33,846 nucleotides of DNA, from assembly GCA_947624275.1 (NCBI GenBank), contig CANQJR010000006.1, positions 1 to 33,846 of the forward strand, read 5' to 3'. The notes beneath the pieces were generated by a model. That model made no database searches. It worked only from the letters and a program-made list of their open reading frames with translations, and was not told the DNA's origin. The DNA is from an uncultured Bacilli bacterium (GTDB lineage Bacteria; Bacillota_I; Bacilli_A; RF39; UBA660). Below are positions 19,091 to 29,382 of the stretch, in pieces; within the stretch, counting starts at the first letter, position 1; every line of letters begins with the position of its first letter. Both the position numbers and the translations under genes were made by a program.

Positions 19091-19913
19091 AGAAATTCTT
19101 CGCTATATATGTCTAACTCTAACGATGTTTTTATCAGCGGTCAGCTATAATCTTTTTTTGAATCCGAATAAAATTATTTCTGGGGGTACGAATGGGTTAT
19201 CAATCATCATTGAAAAAGTCTTGGGAATTGATCCCGCTATATTCATCTTGTTATTTTCAGCCATCGTTTTGATTTTCAGTTTCATCGTCTTGGGTGTTGA
19301 AACTTCATCGAGTTCCATTGTTGCCATTTTGATATATCCCTTTTTCATATCGATCACTTCTGGTATATCATCTCTATCTTACTTGCAAGCTGACGATAAA
19401 TTATTAGTCGGTATCTTCGCAGGAATCATATCTGGTTTTGTCATTGGAACAGTCTGCAAGATGGGATTTAGCCAGGGCGGGTTGGTTCAGATAAGTCAAA
19501 TGATCAGTAAGATATTCAAGTTATCAATAGCTAAAGTAAATTTCGTTTTAAATGCTCTAATATTGGGATTAGGTGTCTTTGTCTTTGGACTTTCTTCAGC
19601 ACTATTGGGAATAATTGTCTTATTCATAAGTAGTATCGTTGCTGATAAAATATTATTGGGGATATCCTCTAACAAATCTTTTTTGATCATGACGGATAAA
19701 GATGAAAAAGTTAAGCATTTTATCGAGAAGAAGTTGGGTTATGGAGTCACTTGTTTGGTCAAAGATCAAGACGTTACCAATGATGAGCGCAAAGTACTCA
19801 TGACAGTCATACCGACACGTGATTATTACAAATTGACCGATGGCATTAAAAAAATTGATAAAAACGCGTTTTACGTCGTCACTGATTCATATCAATTAGA
19901 AGGTAGAATTTAG
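19068..19913 (+). CDS. YitT family membrane protein (DUF161 plus DUF2179), copy 2
   Basis: NLFLNPNKIISGGTNGLSIIIEK, MGFSQGGLVQI. Overlaps copy 1. Confidence 0.9.
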   Translation: MKKKKIFKEILRYICLTLTMFLSAVSYNLFLNPNKIISGGTNGLSIIIEKVLGIDPAIFILLFSAIVLIFSFIVLGVETSSSSIVAILIYPFFISITSGISSLSYLQADDKLLVGIFAGIISGFVIGTVCKMGFSQGGLVQISQMISKIFKLSIAKVNFVLNALILGLGVFVFGLSSALLGIIVLFISSIVADKILLGISSNKSFLIMTDKDEKVKHFIEKKLGYGVTCLVKDQDVTNDERKVLMTVIPTRDYYKLTDGIKKIDKNAFYVVTDSYQLEGRI

Positions 19914-19960
19914 TCGATATATGTGTTATAATAGATTAGTATAATCATAGGTGGTGAATT

Positions 19961-20659
19961 ATGGAGTTAATAAGTATTAGTAACGTCAATGTCAGATATA
20001 AGAATGGAGTTAACGCTATTCATGATTTATCAATTAAAATAAAAAGGGGAGACTTCGTATTTGTAATTGGTGGTAGTGGTAGTGGTAAATCGACCTTTAT
20101 CAAGATGTTATATAGAGAGATTAAACCTAGTAGTGGGGAAATCATATTAGGTGGTTTAAACGTCGCTAGACTTCGCAATAGCAAAGTCTATAAATTGCGT
20201 CGTAAGTTGGGAATAGTTTTCCAAGACTATCGCCTTTTACCAAAATTGACAGTATATGAAAATGTCGCTTTCGCTCTAGAGTGCATCGGTGCTAAAAAGG
20301 CAGAGATCAGAACTAAGACATTAAAAGCTATCGAATTAGTCGGTCTAAAATCAAAGACACGCGTTTATCCTGATCAGTTGTCAGGAGGAGAACAACAGAG
20401 AGTTGCTATTGCCAGAGCTATCGTCAACAATCCTAAATTGTTAATTTGTGATGAACCTACTGGTAATTTGGATCCCGATATGAGTATGGAAATCGTCAAA
20501 TTGCTAGAGAGCATTAATAAAACTATAGGTACGACAATCATAATGGCAACGCATGATCGTGAAATAGTTAACAAGATGAAGAAACGTGTCATCGTGTTAA
20601 AAGACGGATATTTGATTAAAGACTATGAGAAAGGGAAGTATTATGATGAAGCTGATTAG
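19961..20659 (+). CDS. ftsE: Cell division ATP-binding protein FtsE
   Basis: GGSGSGKSTFIKMLYRE, LSGGEQQRVAIARA, followed by ftsX. Confidence 0.93.
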   Translation: MELISISNVNVRYKNGVNAIHDLSIKIKRGDFVFVIGGSGSGKSTFIKMLYREIKPSSGEIILGGLNVARLRNSKVYKLRRKLGIVFQDYRLLPKLTVYENVAFALECIGAKKAEIRTKTLKAIELVGLKSKTRVYPDQLSGGEQQRVAIARAIVNNPKLLICDEPTGNLDPDMSMEIVKLLESINKTIGTTIIMATHDREIVNKMKKRVIVLKDGYLIKDYEKGKYYDEAD

Positions 20660-21542
20660 AATGTTGTCAAGAGGTATTAGAGATGCCTTTAAAAGTGTCT
20701 TCAGGAATTTTTCATTATCGATTGCTTCAGTATCTTGTATCAGCATCACTTTAGTAGTAATCGCAGTCGCAATAATAGCTTCTTGGAACGTCAACAATTT
20801 TACTGAAAACATCAAAAAAGATGTAACTATCATTGCCTTTATTGACACTAAAGCTACTGATTTGGATTTGGAACAGATCGATGCCAAACTTCGCAAGATT
20901 GAAAACATTGAATCAATCACCCTAAAGACGAAGGAACAAGAACGTGATGAATTGATCAAAGAAGATCCAACTTTTGAATTTATCAAAGACTGGGATGAAT
21001 CAGAATCCCCACTCAAAGATAGTTATTTGATCAAAGTCACCAATCTAGAAAAAATAGAAGATACAGTTAATAAAATAAAAAAGATTGATCTAGTCCACAG
21101 CGTCAGCTATGGTGAGAAGATGGTTGCGAAAATGTTGTCAGCCTTTAGAATGGTTCGCAATGTCACCATCGCCATCGTCATTGCTTTGGTATTGGTAAAC
21201 GTCTTCTTAATAGTAAATACTATCAAGTTGACCATCTTTTCAAGAAAAAGAGAAATATCAATTATGCGTTTGGTCGGTTCATCAAACTTTTCAATAAAGT
21301 ATCCATTTGTAATTGAAGGTATGGTCATTGGTATGATCGGTTCAATTGTTCCGATATTGATCACGGTATATGGATATACGTATTTATATACATACTTCAA
21401 TGGAGAATTGTTCTCTTCCCTCATCAAGTTGATTAAACCACAGCCATTTATTTATTGGGTTTCTTTAATCGTTTTAGGTATTGGTATGGTCGTTGGAATG
21501 ATTGGTAGTAGTCGTGCTGTCAGAAAGTATTTAAAGGTATAA
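20643..21542 (+). CDS. ftsX: Cell division permease FtsX
   Basis: N-terminal TM, extracellular domain, and three C-terminal TMs with the ISIMRLVGSSNFSIKYPFVIEGMVIG motif. Internal start (tatgatgaagctg) preferred over 20625. Confidence 0.92.
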   Translation: MMKLIRMLSRGIRDAFKSVFRNFSLSIASVSCISITLVVIAVAIIASWNVNNFTENIKKDVTIIAFIDTKATDLDLEQIDAKLRKIENIESITLKTKEQERDELIKEDPTFEFIKDWDESESPLKDSYLIKVTNLEKIEDTVNKIKKIDLVHSVSYGEKMVAKMLSAFRMVRNVTIAIVIALVLVNVFLIVNTIKLTIFSRKREISIMRLVGSSNFSIKYPFVIEGMVIGMIGSIVPILITVYGYTYLYTYFNGELFSSLIKLIKPQPFIYWVSLIVLGIGMVVGMIGSSRAVRKYLKV

Positions 21543-21543
21543 T

Positions 21544-22731
21544 ATGAAGAAATCAGTTAAGTTATTATTAGTATTGACAGTTGTCATCAATTTTATACCA
21601 ATAAAAACACACGCTACCACCCTTTTGGATTATAAAAATAAACTGGCCAAGTATCGAGCTGATTATGAACAGAACCAAGCTGAAATAAATAAAACCCAAG
21701 CTGAAATTGAAAGTACTAATCAAGAGATTTCTAGCATCAAATCTGATATGATCAACATGGCTGCTGAAATCGGTCAATTACAAGAAGATGTAGTTGAATA
21801 CCATGAAGAAATAAATAAAAAAGAATTACAGACCAAAAAGCTAGTTGAATACTTACAATTGTCCAATGGTGAAAATTTGTATTTAGAATATGCTTTTGGT
21901 GCTGATAGCGTAACTGATTTCATATATCGTATGTCCATAGTTGAACAGATGACAGAGTATAATAATAAAGTTGTTGATGAATTACAGTCATTGATAACAG
22001 CTAGTGAAAAACGTGAAGAAGAAATAAATCAAAAAGAAAAAGACTTGAATGAAAAACAAAAAAAATTAGAGAATTTAGTCGAGTCTTTAGGTGATGATAA
22101 AACATCTTTGTCAGAATCAGGAGTGAGCATAAGTAAACAGATCAAGATTTATGAAGAACAAGTCGCAGCTTATACGAAACTCGGGTGCAAAGACAACGAT
22201 GTAATCGGAGTCAATTGTGCGACTACCGTAAGTAGTGGAACTTGGCGTAGACCGACATCATCTGGTTATGTAACTAGTGAATTCGGTTATCGTTGGGGAA
22301 GTTTACACCGCGCTATTGATATTGGAAATAAGAATCCGTATAGTACTAAGATATATGCAGTTGCCAGTGGTACTGTAACTGCTAAGTATAAAGATCCAGC
22401 TGGAGCTCTCGTAGTCGTAATTGAACACTATGATGCAGGTAAGAATAAGTGGTATTCATCTGATTATTGTCACATGAGTAAATACAATTCAGCTATTTAT
22501 GTTGGAAAGAAAGTAACTTCTAACACTTGGATTGGTTATATGGGTATGAGTGGTAATGCTACTGGACCACACCTACATCTAGAAATATTCCCATGTCGTC
22601 TATACAATTTAAATGATAAGAATTGTAGTACTTGGAATAAATATGTATCTTATGCCAATAAATTATATAAACAGGGTTATAAAGGTCCAAGGTCATTGAT
22701 CAATTTCCCTTCTAGTTGGACTACTAGGTAA
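21544..22731 (+). CDS. PcsB/EnvC-like murein hydrolase (signal peptide, coiled coil, M23 peptidase)
   Basis: N-terminal signal, long coiled coil, C-terminal SEFGYRWGSLHRAIDIG...GNATGPHLHLEIF. Confidence 0.92.
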   Translation: MKKSVKLLLVLTVVINFIPIKTHATTLLDYKNKLAKYRADYEQNQAEINKTQAEIESTNQEISSIKSDMINMAAEIGQLQEDVVEYHEEINKKELQTKKLVEYLQLSNGENLYLEYAFGADSVTDFIYRMSIVEQMTEYNNKVVDELQSLITASEKREEEINQKEKDLNEKQKKLENLVESLGDDKTSLSESGVSISKQIKIYEEQVAAYTKLGCKDNDVIGVNCATTVSSGTWRRPTSSGYVTSEFGYRWGSLHRAIDIGNKNPYSTKIYAVASGTVTAKYKDPAGALVVVIEHYDAGKNKWYSSDYCHMSKYNSAIYVGKKVTSNTWIGYMGMSGNATGPHLHLEIFPCRLYNLNDKNCSTWNKYVSYANKLYKQGYKGPRSLINFPSSWTTR

Positions 22732-22758
22732 AGAAAGTAAATTAATACTTTCTTTTTT
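22730..22758 (+). terminator. Terminator after the M23 gene
   Basis: AAAGAAAGTA-aattaa-TACTTTCTTT followed by T's. Confidence 0.8.
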
Positions 22759-22921
22759 ATTGAATTAATAAAATAAATATTGTAAAATTAATTTGAGAAT
22801 AGAATAAAAAGGGAAATAGTTTTAATCAATTGATAATACTTTGAATAAAACTATTTTTATTATAGGAAAAACAGTATTAATGAATAATAATATAGTTATG
22901 GAGGAAAAAATAAGTAGGAAT

Positions 22922-24781
22922 ATGGAAAAGGAAAAATTACAAGCTTTAAAAAGAATAATATCAACACTTTCAGAAGAGGAAGCTAAAAAAGTTGTTGAAT
23001 TATGTAAAAATGGAGAAAAAACAGGTTATGCCACTTTGGACAAACCATGGGAAAAGTTCTATGAGAATAAACATAAAACCGATCAATTCTTAAATACTAC
23101 TCCTTATCAAGGACTTGTTGCTAGTAACAATGACTTTGGAAAGGAAATTGCAATAGAATATTTTGGATCAAAAGTTAACTTTGAAAATCTAATAAAAAAT
23201 ATAGATATAGTTGCAAAGTCATTAGAGGAATATGGTATTAAAAAAGGAGATTTCGTCACAATTTGTTCTACTACAACGCCAGAAGTCGTTTATTTATTTT
23301 ATGCTATAAGTAAAATGGGGGCTATAGCAAACGTTATTTCACCATTTTATTCATCAGATGAACTCATTTCTAGAATTAATGAATGTGATAGCAAACTCGT
23401 AATAATGGTTGATAAATTTTTTCCAAAGTTTAAAGATGTTTTAAACAAAGAAACAAAGAAAAATGTAGTAGTCTTGCCAATGATGAACTCAACTCTATTA
23501 AGATTTGTTTCTCCTAAAGTGAAAATCGATGGAAAAGCCAACGAAATTGGTTGGAAAACTTTTATAGCTGATGGTGCTCATAGGCAAGATGTTCCTGTTG
23601 ATCCGTATAAAAACCTCAAACCACAAGCCATGGTTTATTCGAGCGGTACAACGGGTGCTTCTAAAGGTATCCTCTTATCTGTAGATAGTTTTCAAAAACT
23701 TGTACATGCCTATGGTAATTCAGGTTTTGATACATCTAGGCGACAATCTGTATATCAAAATATTCCGCCTTGGCATTCAACAGGGTTGAGTTTAGGTATT
23801 AATTTTCCACTATCTTATGGTGTTAAAGTATGTACTGATCCTAGATTTGATCACGATGTTTTTGTAAAAAATGTTTTGAAATTTAAACCAGAATATATAT
23901 TAACAAATACTTCAATGTATCAAGGATTTACTTTTGATAAAAGCTTAAAGAGATTAGAGGGTAAATCATTGAAGTTTTTAAAATATCCTGTTGAAGGGGG
24001 AGAACCTTTAACAAATAAAGATATAAGTAGTATTGAAGAAGTGTTTAGCAATCATGGTTCTTCTGCAAAGTTGTTAAATGGATATGGAGAATGTGAGTGT
24101 GGAGCAACTGTGACAACAGATATAACTGGATACAAGTTCTCTAATGATGCTTCTGGCATTCCTTTGCCATCTATAACTACAGTTGGTATCTTTGATGATA
24201 ATTTTAATGAATTGAAATATGGTGAACGCGGTAACATATTAGTAAAAACAGAAATAGGAATGCTAGAATATTATAAAAGGCCTATAGCAACTCAAAACTT
24301 TTTTTATACTGATGTCAATGGAGAAAATTGGAGCCAAACTGGTGATTTAGGATATATGAATAAAGATGGTAGTCTAGTTGTTCTAGGTCGCAAAAGTGAC
24401 TATTCTGTTATAGATGGAGTAAAAATATTTAATTTTGATATAGAAAGAGCAATATTATCTTCTAATTTGGTTAAATTGTGTGAAGTTCAAACACATCCAG
24501 ATGATGATAATAAGCTTGTAGCACACCTCGTATGGGAAAATGGTATTGATGCTTTGATCAAAAGACATCCTGAAAGAGAAACGGAAGTATTACAGAGGTT
24601 GCAAGAAAATATTTTGGAACAAACCAAAGTTGAAGAATCAGTACCATATTGTTTCTGCATTAGAGACAACTTTCCAAGCGCACAATCTGGTAAAAGAGAT
24701 ATTAACTTTGTAAAACATGATATAGAAGGATTAATTGAAGTTCATCCTCCTAAAGCTAAAGAAAAAAAGTTAACAAAATAA
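22922..24781 (+). CDS. AMP-dependent acyl-CoA synthetase/ligase family protein
   Basis: YSSGTTGASKGILL signature, LNGYGECECG, QTGDLGYMNKDGSLVVLGRKSD. The start could instead be 22841 or 22880. Confidence 0.88.
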   Translation: MEKEKLQALKRIISTLSEEEAKKVVELCKNGEKTGYATLDKPWEKFYENKHKTDQFLNTTPYQGLVASNNDFGKEIAIEYFGSKVNFENLIKNIDIVAKSLEEYGIKKGDFVTICSTTTPEVVYLFYAISKMGAIANVISPFYSSDELISRINECDSKLVIMVDKFFPKFKDVLNKETKKNVVVLPMMNSTLLRFVSPKVKIDGKANEIGWKTFIADGAHRQDVPVDPYKNLKPQAMVYSSGTTGASKGILLSVDSFQKLVHAYGNSGFDTSRRQSVYQNIPPWHSTGLSLGINFPLSYGVKVCTDPRFDHDVFVKNVLKFKPEYILTNTSMYQGFTFDKSLKRLEGKSLKFLKYPVEGGEPLTNKDISSIEEVFSNHGSSAKLLNGYGECECGATVTTDITGYKFSNDASGIPLPSITTVGIFDDNFNELKYGERGNILVKTEIGMLEYYKRPIATQNFFYTDVNGENWSQTGDLGYMNKDGSLVVLGRKSDYSVIDGVKIFNFDIERAILSSNLVKLCEVQTHPDDDNKLVAHLVWENGIDALIKRHPERETEVLQRLQENILEQTKVEESVPYCFCIRDNFPSAQSGKRDINFVKHDIEGLIEVHPPKAKEKKLTK

Positions 24782-24825
24782 TACTAAGACTTAAAAATAT
24801 GCTATAATTAATATAGGTGAATGAT

Positions 24826-27117
24826 ATGAAGTTTTCTCTATTATTTTATTCATATGTTTTAAGTCTTTTTTATATTGTTTTTTTGATAGTATTATTTTTT
24901 TCTAAAAAAAGAATAAATAATATTGAGACTAAGATTTATAAACGATTATTAATTACTACTTTATTTGGAATTATAATTCAATTAGGGTGTGAAATATTTT
25001 CCATTTTTCCTATTGAGTATGTCACATTCGTATTTACTAAATTATTGTTGGTATATTTTATTGTTTGGCTTTCGCTCTTTTTTGCTTATGTATTAGAGAT
25101 TTCAAATATTAGAAAAGTTGACAAAAAGAATATTGAGATATTATTTATTGCAATTCTTTCTATTATTGCTACGTTGTTACCATATGATATTTATTTAAAT
25201 CCAAGTAGTGGTATTTATTATACTTTTGGAATAGATACCAAATTTACATATCTTATTTCTATTTTGTTTGTAACGGCAATTTTTACTATAATTGTTACGA
25301 AAAAAAAGCAAATATCTGAAAGAAAAGCAGTACCGATTTATATCTTAGTAGTATGTTTTATTTTTGCTGGTTTAATACAATATTTCTTTCCAAATTTTAC
25401 AATAATTGTTCAGATAGAGTGTTTTATTTGTTTGGTAATGTACTTCACCATTGAAAATCCTGATGTCAAAATGATTCAACAACTCGAAGTGGCCAAGGAT
25501 ACAGCTGATAAAGCCAATGCTGCTAAGACTGATTTTTTAAGTAGTATGTCTCATGAGATTCGTACTCCTTTGAATGCTATTGTTGGATTTAGTGATGAAA
25601 TAGAACAATCATCAACACTTGAAGATGCTAAAGAAAATGCTAAAGATATCATTAGTGCTTCTAATACTTTATTGGAAATAGTTAATAGTATTCTTGATAT
25701 TTCTAAGATTGAAGCTGGTAAGTTAGAAATTATTAATTCTGATTATAGCCCTAAAGAAGTATTTACTGAACTTGGTAAATTGATTACGCCTAAAATGCAA
25801 GAGAAGGCTCTCGATTTTCAAATGTCAATAGCTGAAGATTTACCTAATACTTTGTATGGTGATAAAGCTAATATTAAAAAAGTTGTTACTAATTTACTTA
25901 GTAATGCTTATAAATATACTGATAAAGGTTTTGTAAAATATACTGTTAATTGTGTTAAAAAAGATAATAACTGTCGTTTAATTATTTCAGTGGAAGATTC
26001 TGGCCGTGGAATGAAGGCTGAAAATGTTGATAAGCTATTCACTAAATTCCAAAGAATTGATGAAGATCGAAACACTACTATTGAGGGAACTGGTTTAGGA
26101 CTTGCTTTGACTAAACAATTACTTGAATTAATGGGTGGTAATATCATTGTTCATACTATTTATGGTGAGGGGTCAAAGTTCACTGTAACTCTTGATCAAA
26201 GAATTGATAATGTCGAATTGAAGACGGAAATGAATACAGTTGATACCATTGATTTGAGCAATAAACGCATATTAGTTGTTGATGATAATCCGTTGAATCT
26301 AAAAGTTGCGACTAAACTTCTTCAAAGATATAATGCTACTGTAGAATGTTGTGAAAGTGGTTTTGTTTGTATTGAAAAAATAGAAAATGGTGAACAGTAT
26401 GACCTCATTCTGATGGACGATATGATGCCTAAAATGAGTGGTACTGAAACTTTTAAAAAATTGAAAGAAATACCATCTTTCAATCTTCCCGTCATCGTTT
26501 TGACCGCTAATGCAATAACGGGTATGCGTGAGAAATATATCGGTGAAGGATTTACTGATTATTTATCTAAACCGATTGAAAAAGAGGCAATGATTAAGTC
26601 ATTCAATCTCATCTTTAAAAAATCAACTCCCGTCATGGAAAACCGTGATGAAAAAACGAGTTCTGAGATCAATGTAACTCATGATGATGATACGAATGAA
26701 AAAAAGGTTGTTGAAACAGTTACCCCAGTCGAAGTGAAACCTTCATCAACTGAAAACAATCATACTAAGGAATTCCTTGAATCTAATGGTATCGATGTCA
26801 ATCATGGCCTTGAACTTTTAGGTGATATGGAATTATATGATGATACGATGCGTGAATTCGTTGCTGAAATGGATGAACGTTTATCTAAATTGCAAGAGTA
26901 TAAAAATAGTGGTGATATGCCTAATTATGCCATTTTGGTCCATGCAATTAAAAGTGATTGTAAGTATTTAGGAATCATGTCTTTAGCCGATTTAAATTAT
27001 GAACATGAAATGAAGAGCAAAGAAAATGATGTAAGTTACGTCAATGCCAATTACGATAACTTGATAGAGAACATCAATAAATATTTAGACATTTGTAAAA
27101 AATATTTAAATGTTTAA
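24826..27117 (+). CDS. Hybrid sensor histidine kinase (7TM-like N-terminus, HisKA, HATPase, REC, Hpt)
   Basis: About 7 N-terminal TMs, SSMSHEIRTPLNAI, GTGLGLALTKQLLELMGG, ILVVDDNPLN...LILMDDMMPKMSG...LSKPIE, C-terminal Hpt-like HAIKSDCKYLG. Confidence 0.93.
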   Translation: MKFSLLFYSYVLSLFYIVFLIVLFFSKKRINNIETKIYKRLLITTLFGIIIQLGCEIFSIFPIEYVTFVFTKLLLVYFIVWLSLFFAYVLEISNIRKVDKKNIEILFIAILSIIATLLPYDIYLNPSSGIYYTFGIDTKFTYLISILFVTAIFTIIVTKKKQISERKAVPIYILVVCFIFAGLIQYFFPNFTIIVQIECFICLVMYFTIENPDVKMIQQLEVAKDTADKANAAKTDFLSSMSHEIRTPLNAIVGFSDEIEQSSTLEDAKENAKDIISASNTLLEIVNSILDISKIEAGKLEIINSDYSPKEVFTELGKLITPKMQEKALDFQMSIAEDLPNTLYGDKANIKKVVTNLLSNAYKYTDKGFVKYTVNCVKKDNNCRLIISVEDSGRGMKAENVDKLFTKFQRIDEDRNTTIEGTGLGLALTKQLLELMGGNIIVHTIYGEGSKFTVTLDQRIDNVELKTEMNTVDTIDLSNKRILVVDDNPLNLKVATKLLQRYNATVECCESGFVCIEKIENGEQYDLILMDDMMPKMSGTETFKKLKEIPSFNLPVIVLTANAITGMREKYIGEGFTDYLSKPIEKEAMIKSFNLIFKKSTPVMENRDEKTSSEINVTHDDDTNEKKVVETVTPVEVKPSSTENNHTKEFLESNGIDVNHGLELLGDMELYDDTMREFVAEMDERLSKLQEYKNSGDMPNYAILVHAIKSDCKYLGIMSLADLNYEHEMKSKENDVSYVNANYDNLIENINKYLDICKKYLNV

Positions 27118-27130
27118 AATAGGTCAATTA

Positions 27131-27159
27131 AAAATCTAATCAGTGATTAGATTTTTTTT
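27131..27159. terminator. Bidirectional terminator between convergent genes
   Basis: AAAATCTAATC-agt-GATTAGATTTT with flanking A- and T-runs. Confidence 0.85.
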
Positions 27160-27706
27160 ATAGATCAATTTTAATGTCTTCTCTTTTATTCGTTTCCAAT
27201 TCAAAGAATTCGTGTTTGGTCATTCCCTTCATTTTGGCAACGATGTTTTCGGGAAAAGTTACTAATGATTGATTTAAAACTGATACATTGGCATTGTACA
27301 TTCTTCTAGCTGCTTGTAAGTGTTCTTCGACATCTACGATCGTCTCTTGGAGAGTGTTATAATTTTCACTAGATTTGAGTTCGGGATAGTTCTCAGCCAA
27401 AATTTTTAACTGTTCAAAATTGTCATTCATTTTTTTATTGACGTTTTCCATTTCTTCAATCGACATATTCTGTCGCAATTTAATCACTTTAAAAATGACA
27501 TCTTCCTCATATTTGGTATAAGTTTTGACAATTTTCATCATTTTGGTCAATACATCATATCTTTTGGCCAATGCGATATCAATGCCTGAATTAGCTTCCT
27601 CTATTTTTACCAATGCTCGATTTAATTTATTGGAAACAGTTATGAACCACAATATGAATAAAATGGTGAAAACGACGATGATAAAGATAATAATTGCTGT
27701 CATCAA
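27158..27706 (-). CDS. LemA family protein
   Basis: N-terminal TM, NKLNRALVKIEEANSGIDIALAKRYDVLTKMM..., ARRMYNANV...FPENIVAKMKGM. Confidence 0.9.
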   Translation of the reverse strand: MMTAIIIFIIVVFTILFILWFITVSNKLNRALVKIEEANSGIDIALAKRYDVLTKMMKIVKTYTKYEEDVIFKVIKLRQNMSIEEMENVNKKMNDNFEQLKILAENYPELKSSENYNTLQETIVDVEEHLQAARRMYNANVSVLNQSLVTFPENIVAKMKGMTKHEFFELETNKREDIKIDL

Positions 27707-27808
27707 AGATCTTTCCTTTCTTGAAATATTTTAATTTTATAAACGATATTGATTCCTTTTCAATATAATCATAACATAAAAATATTTCAGATAGAAACAA
27801 TAATCTTT

Positions 27809-29230
27809 TTATTTTACGAGAACTATTTTATTTATATTAGTTAAATTTTGAGAATTGTCTAAAACAGTGATGGCCACGTTTAGCGTAGTTGCGTTAGCAT
27901 GAATGATGTAGTGTTTTCCATTTTCTTTACCTAAATAGATCATTACGTGTCCAGATTGATATAAAAGCGAAGCTGGATATTTTTCGATTTGCTTTAGTTT
28001 ACTACTATTACTCTTGCCTGATAGCGAAATGATTTGACCGACGCTAGTGTTTTGGCTCGAAGTGTTTCTTGGAAATTGAAAGCCAAAAGTGCGGAAGACG
28101 TTTGAAACGTAACTAGAACAATCGACACCGCCTGTCCATCCTCCGAATTGATATGGTGTTCCCTTATATTTAATCGCTTGTGCATAAACATTTTTTTGTG
28201 TGTAGGGAAGATAACCGACATTAGCTTTCTCTTTCAAAATGCTGATGTTTTTCTTTTCGACAAAGCCACTGCTATTCTTTTGGGGAATGACGACTTGATA
28301 ATTGTTGCCACTTGATCCGACATATGGCAATTTGACGCTCATATCTAAACTGGTGTTGTTTGCTGTAACACTTTTATCCGTTATGATGACGAACTGATCA
28401 CTGTTCAAAAAATAGTTCCAATCGTCAGTGGTAGCTTGGGCAATTGTATCTTTTTCCACCCAACCGTAGTAAGTTGGTGATAAGACGAAATACCATTCGC
28501 CGTCCTTGCTCTCATGGAGAATTAAAACGGCAGTGTTGACCAATAATTCGGTCTCTTGAATATTGTCTAAATATTTTTTGGATGTGCTGCTATAAAAATG
28601 CGTATTGGTTGGAAGAGATCGCAAATTGCTCCTCTTCACTACGATTCCTTTGATCAAGGGGTTTTGACTCGCTATGTTATCCATATTGCGATTATCTAAA
28701 ATTTTATTGAGTTCAGTGGTAGTAATTTTTTTATTGCCATTATATTTGGGAAGACTAGGAGCTTTATAACTGTTGATGTAACTTTTAATCTTTTCTTTGG
28801 ATAGGCTGGTTATGCTCATGTCATAAATGGCATCTGTCTTAGATTTGATCTTTTGGTTGTATGAGTTTATTTCTTTGGTGCTCAAAATAACTTCATCTGA
28901 TAATTGATCGACATATGATTCTTTTTTAGTAGTAGCTGGTTTACTAGTTTCTGTATTCGTTTCCTTTTTGGGTTGTTCTTTCTCTTCAGTTGTTTCCTCT
29001 TTTTTATCCTCTTCTTCTGTCTTTTGTTCTACTTTTTCACCATCATCAGTTTCTTCCTGTTCCTTTTCCTCTTCATCAGTAGAAGGAGTTTCCTCTACAT
29101 TAGGTGGTATGGGATTTTTTTCATCACTATCTTGATAGTTCTTGTCACGAAGAATGAAATATAGTGAACAACTGCCAATTAGAATGAATGTTGATACAAC
29201 AGAAATAATGATTATCGTTTTCTTTTTCAT
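27809..29230 (-). CDS. Membrane-anchored NlpC/P60 peptidase with SH3-like domains and acidic linker
   Basis: N-terminal TM, Glu/Lys/Thr-rich linker, GWTGGVDCSSYVSNVFRTFGFQFPRNTSSQ, GHVMIYLG, YIIHAN catalytic signatures. Confidence 0.88.
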   Translation of the reverse strand: MKKKTIIIISVVSTFILIGSCSLYFILRDKNYQDSDEKNPIPPNVEETPSTDEEEKEQEETDDGEKVEQKTEEEDKKEETTEEKEQPKKETNTETSKPATTKKESYVDQLSDEVILSTKEINSYNQKIKSKTDAIYDMSITSLSKEKIKSYINSYKAPSLPKYNGNKKITTTELNKILDNRNMDNIASQNPLIKGIVVKRSNLRSLPTNTHFYSSTSKKYLDNIQETELLVNTAVLILHESKDGEWYFVLSPTYYGWVEKDTIAQATTDDWNYFLNSDQFVIITDKSVTANNTSLDMSVKLPYVGSSGNNYQVVIPQKNSSGFVEKKNISILKEKANVGYLPYTQKNVYAQAIKYKGTPYQFGGWTGGVDCSSYVSNVFRTFGFQFPRNTSSQNTSVGQIISLSGKSNSSKLKQIEKYPASLLYQSGHVMIYLGKENGKHYIIHANATTLNVAITVLDNSQNLTNINKIVLVK

Positions 29231-29382
29231 AACTCACCTCTATATTAAATTAATTATATCAAATTAATCGTTCTCTCTCTTTTAATATGGGCATATTTTA
29301 TCAATATTTACGTCAATGATATTTATATGACCACTACTTTCAATTTGTGTTACAATATAGTTAAGATAATAGAGGTGTACTT

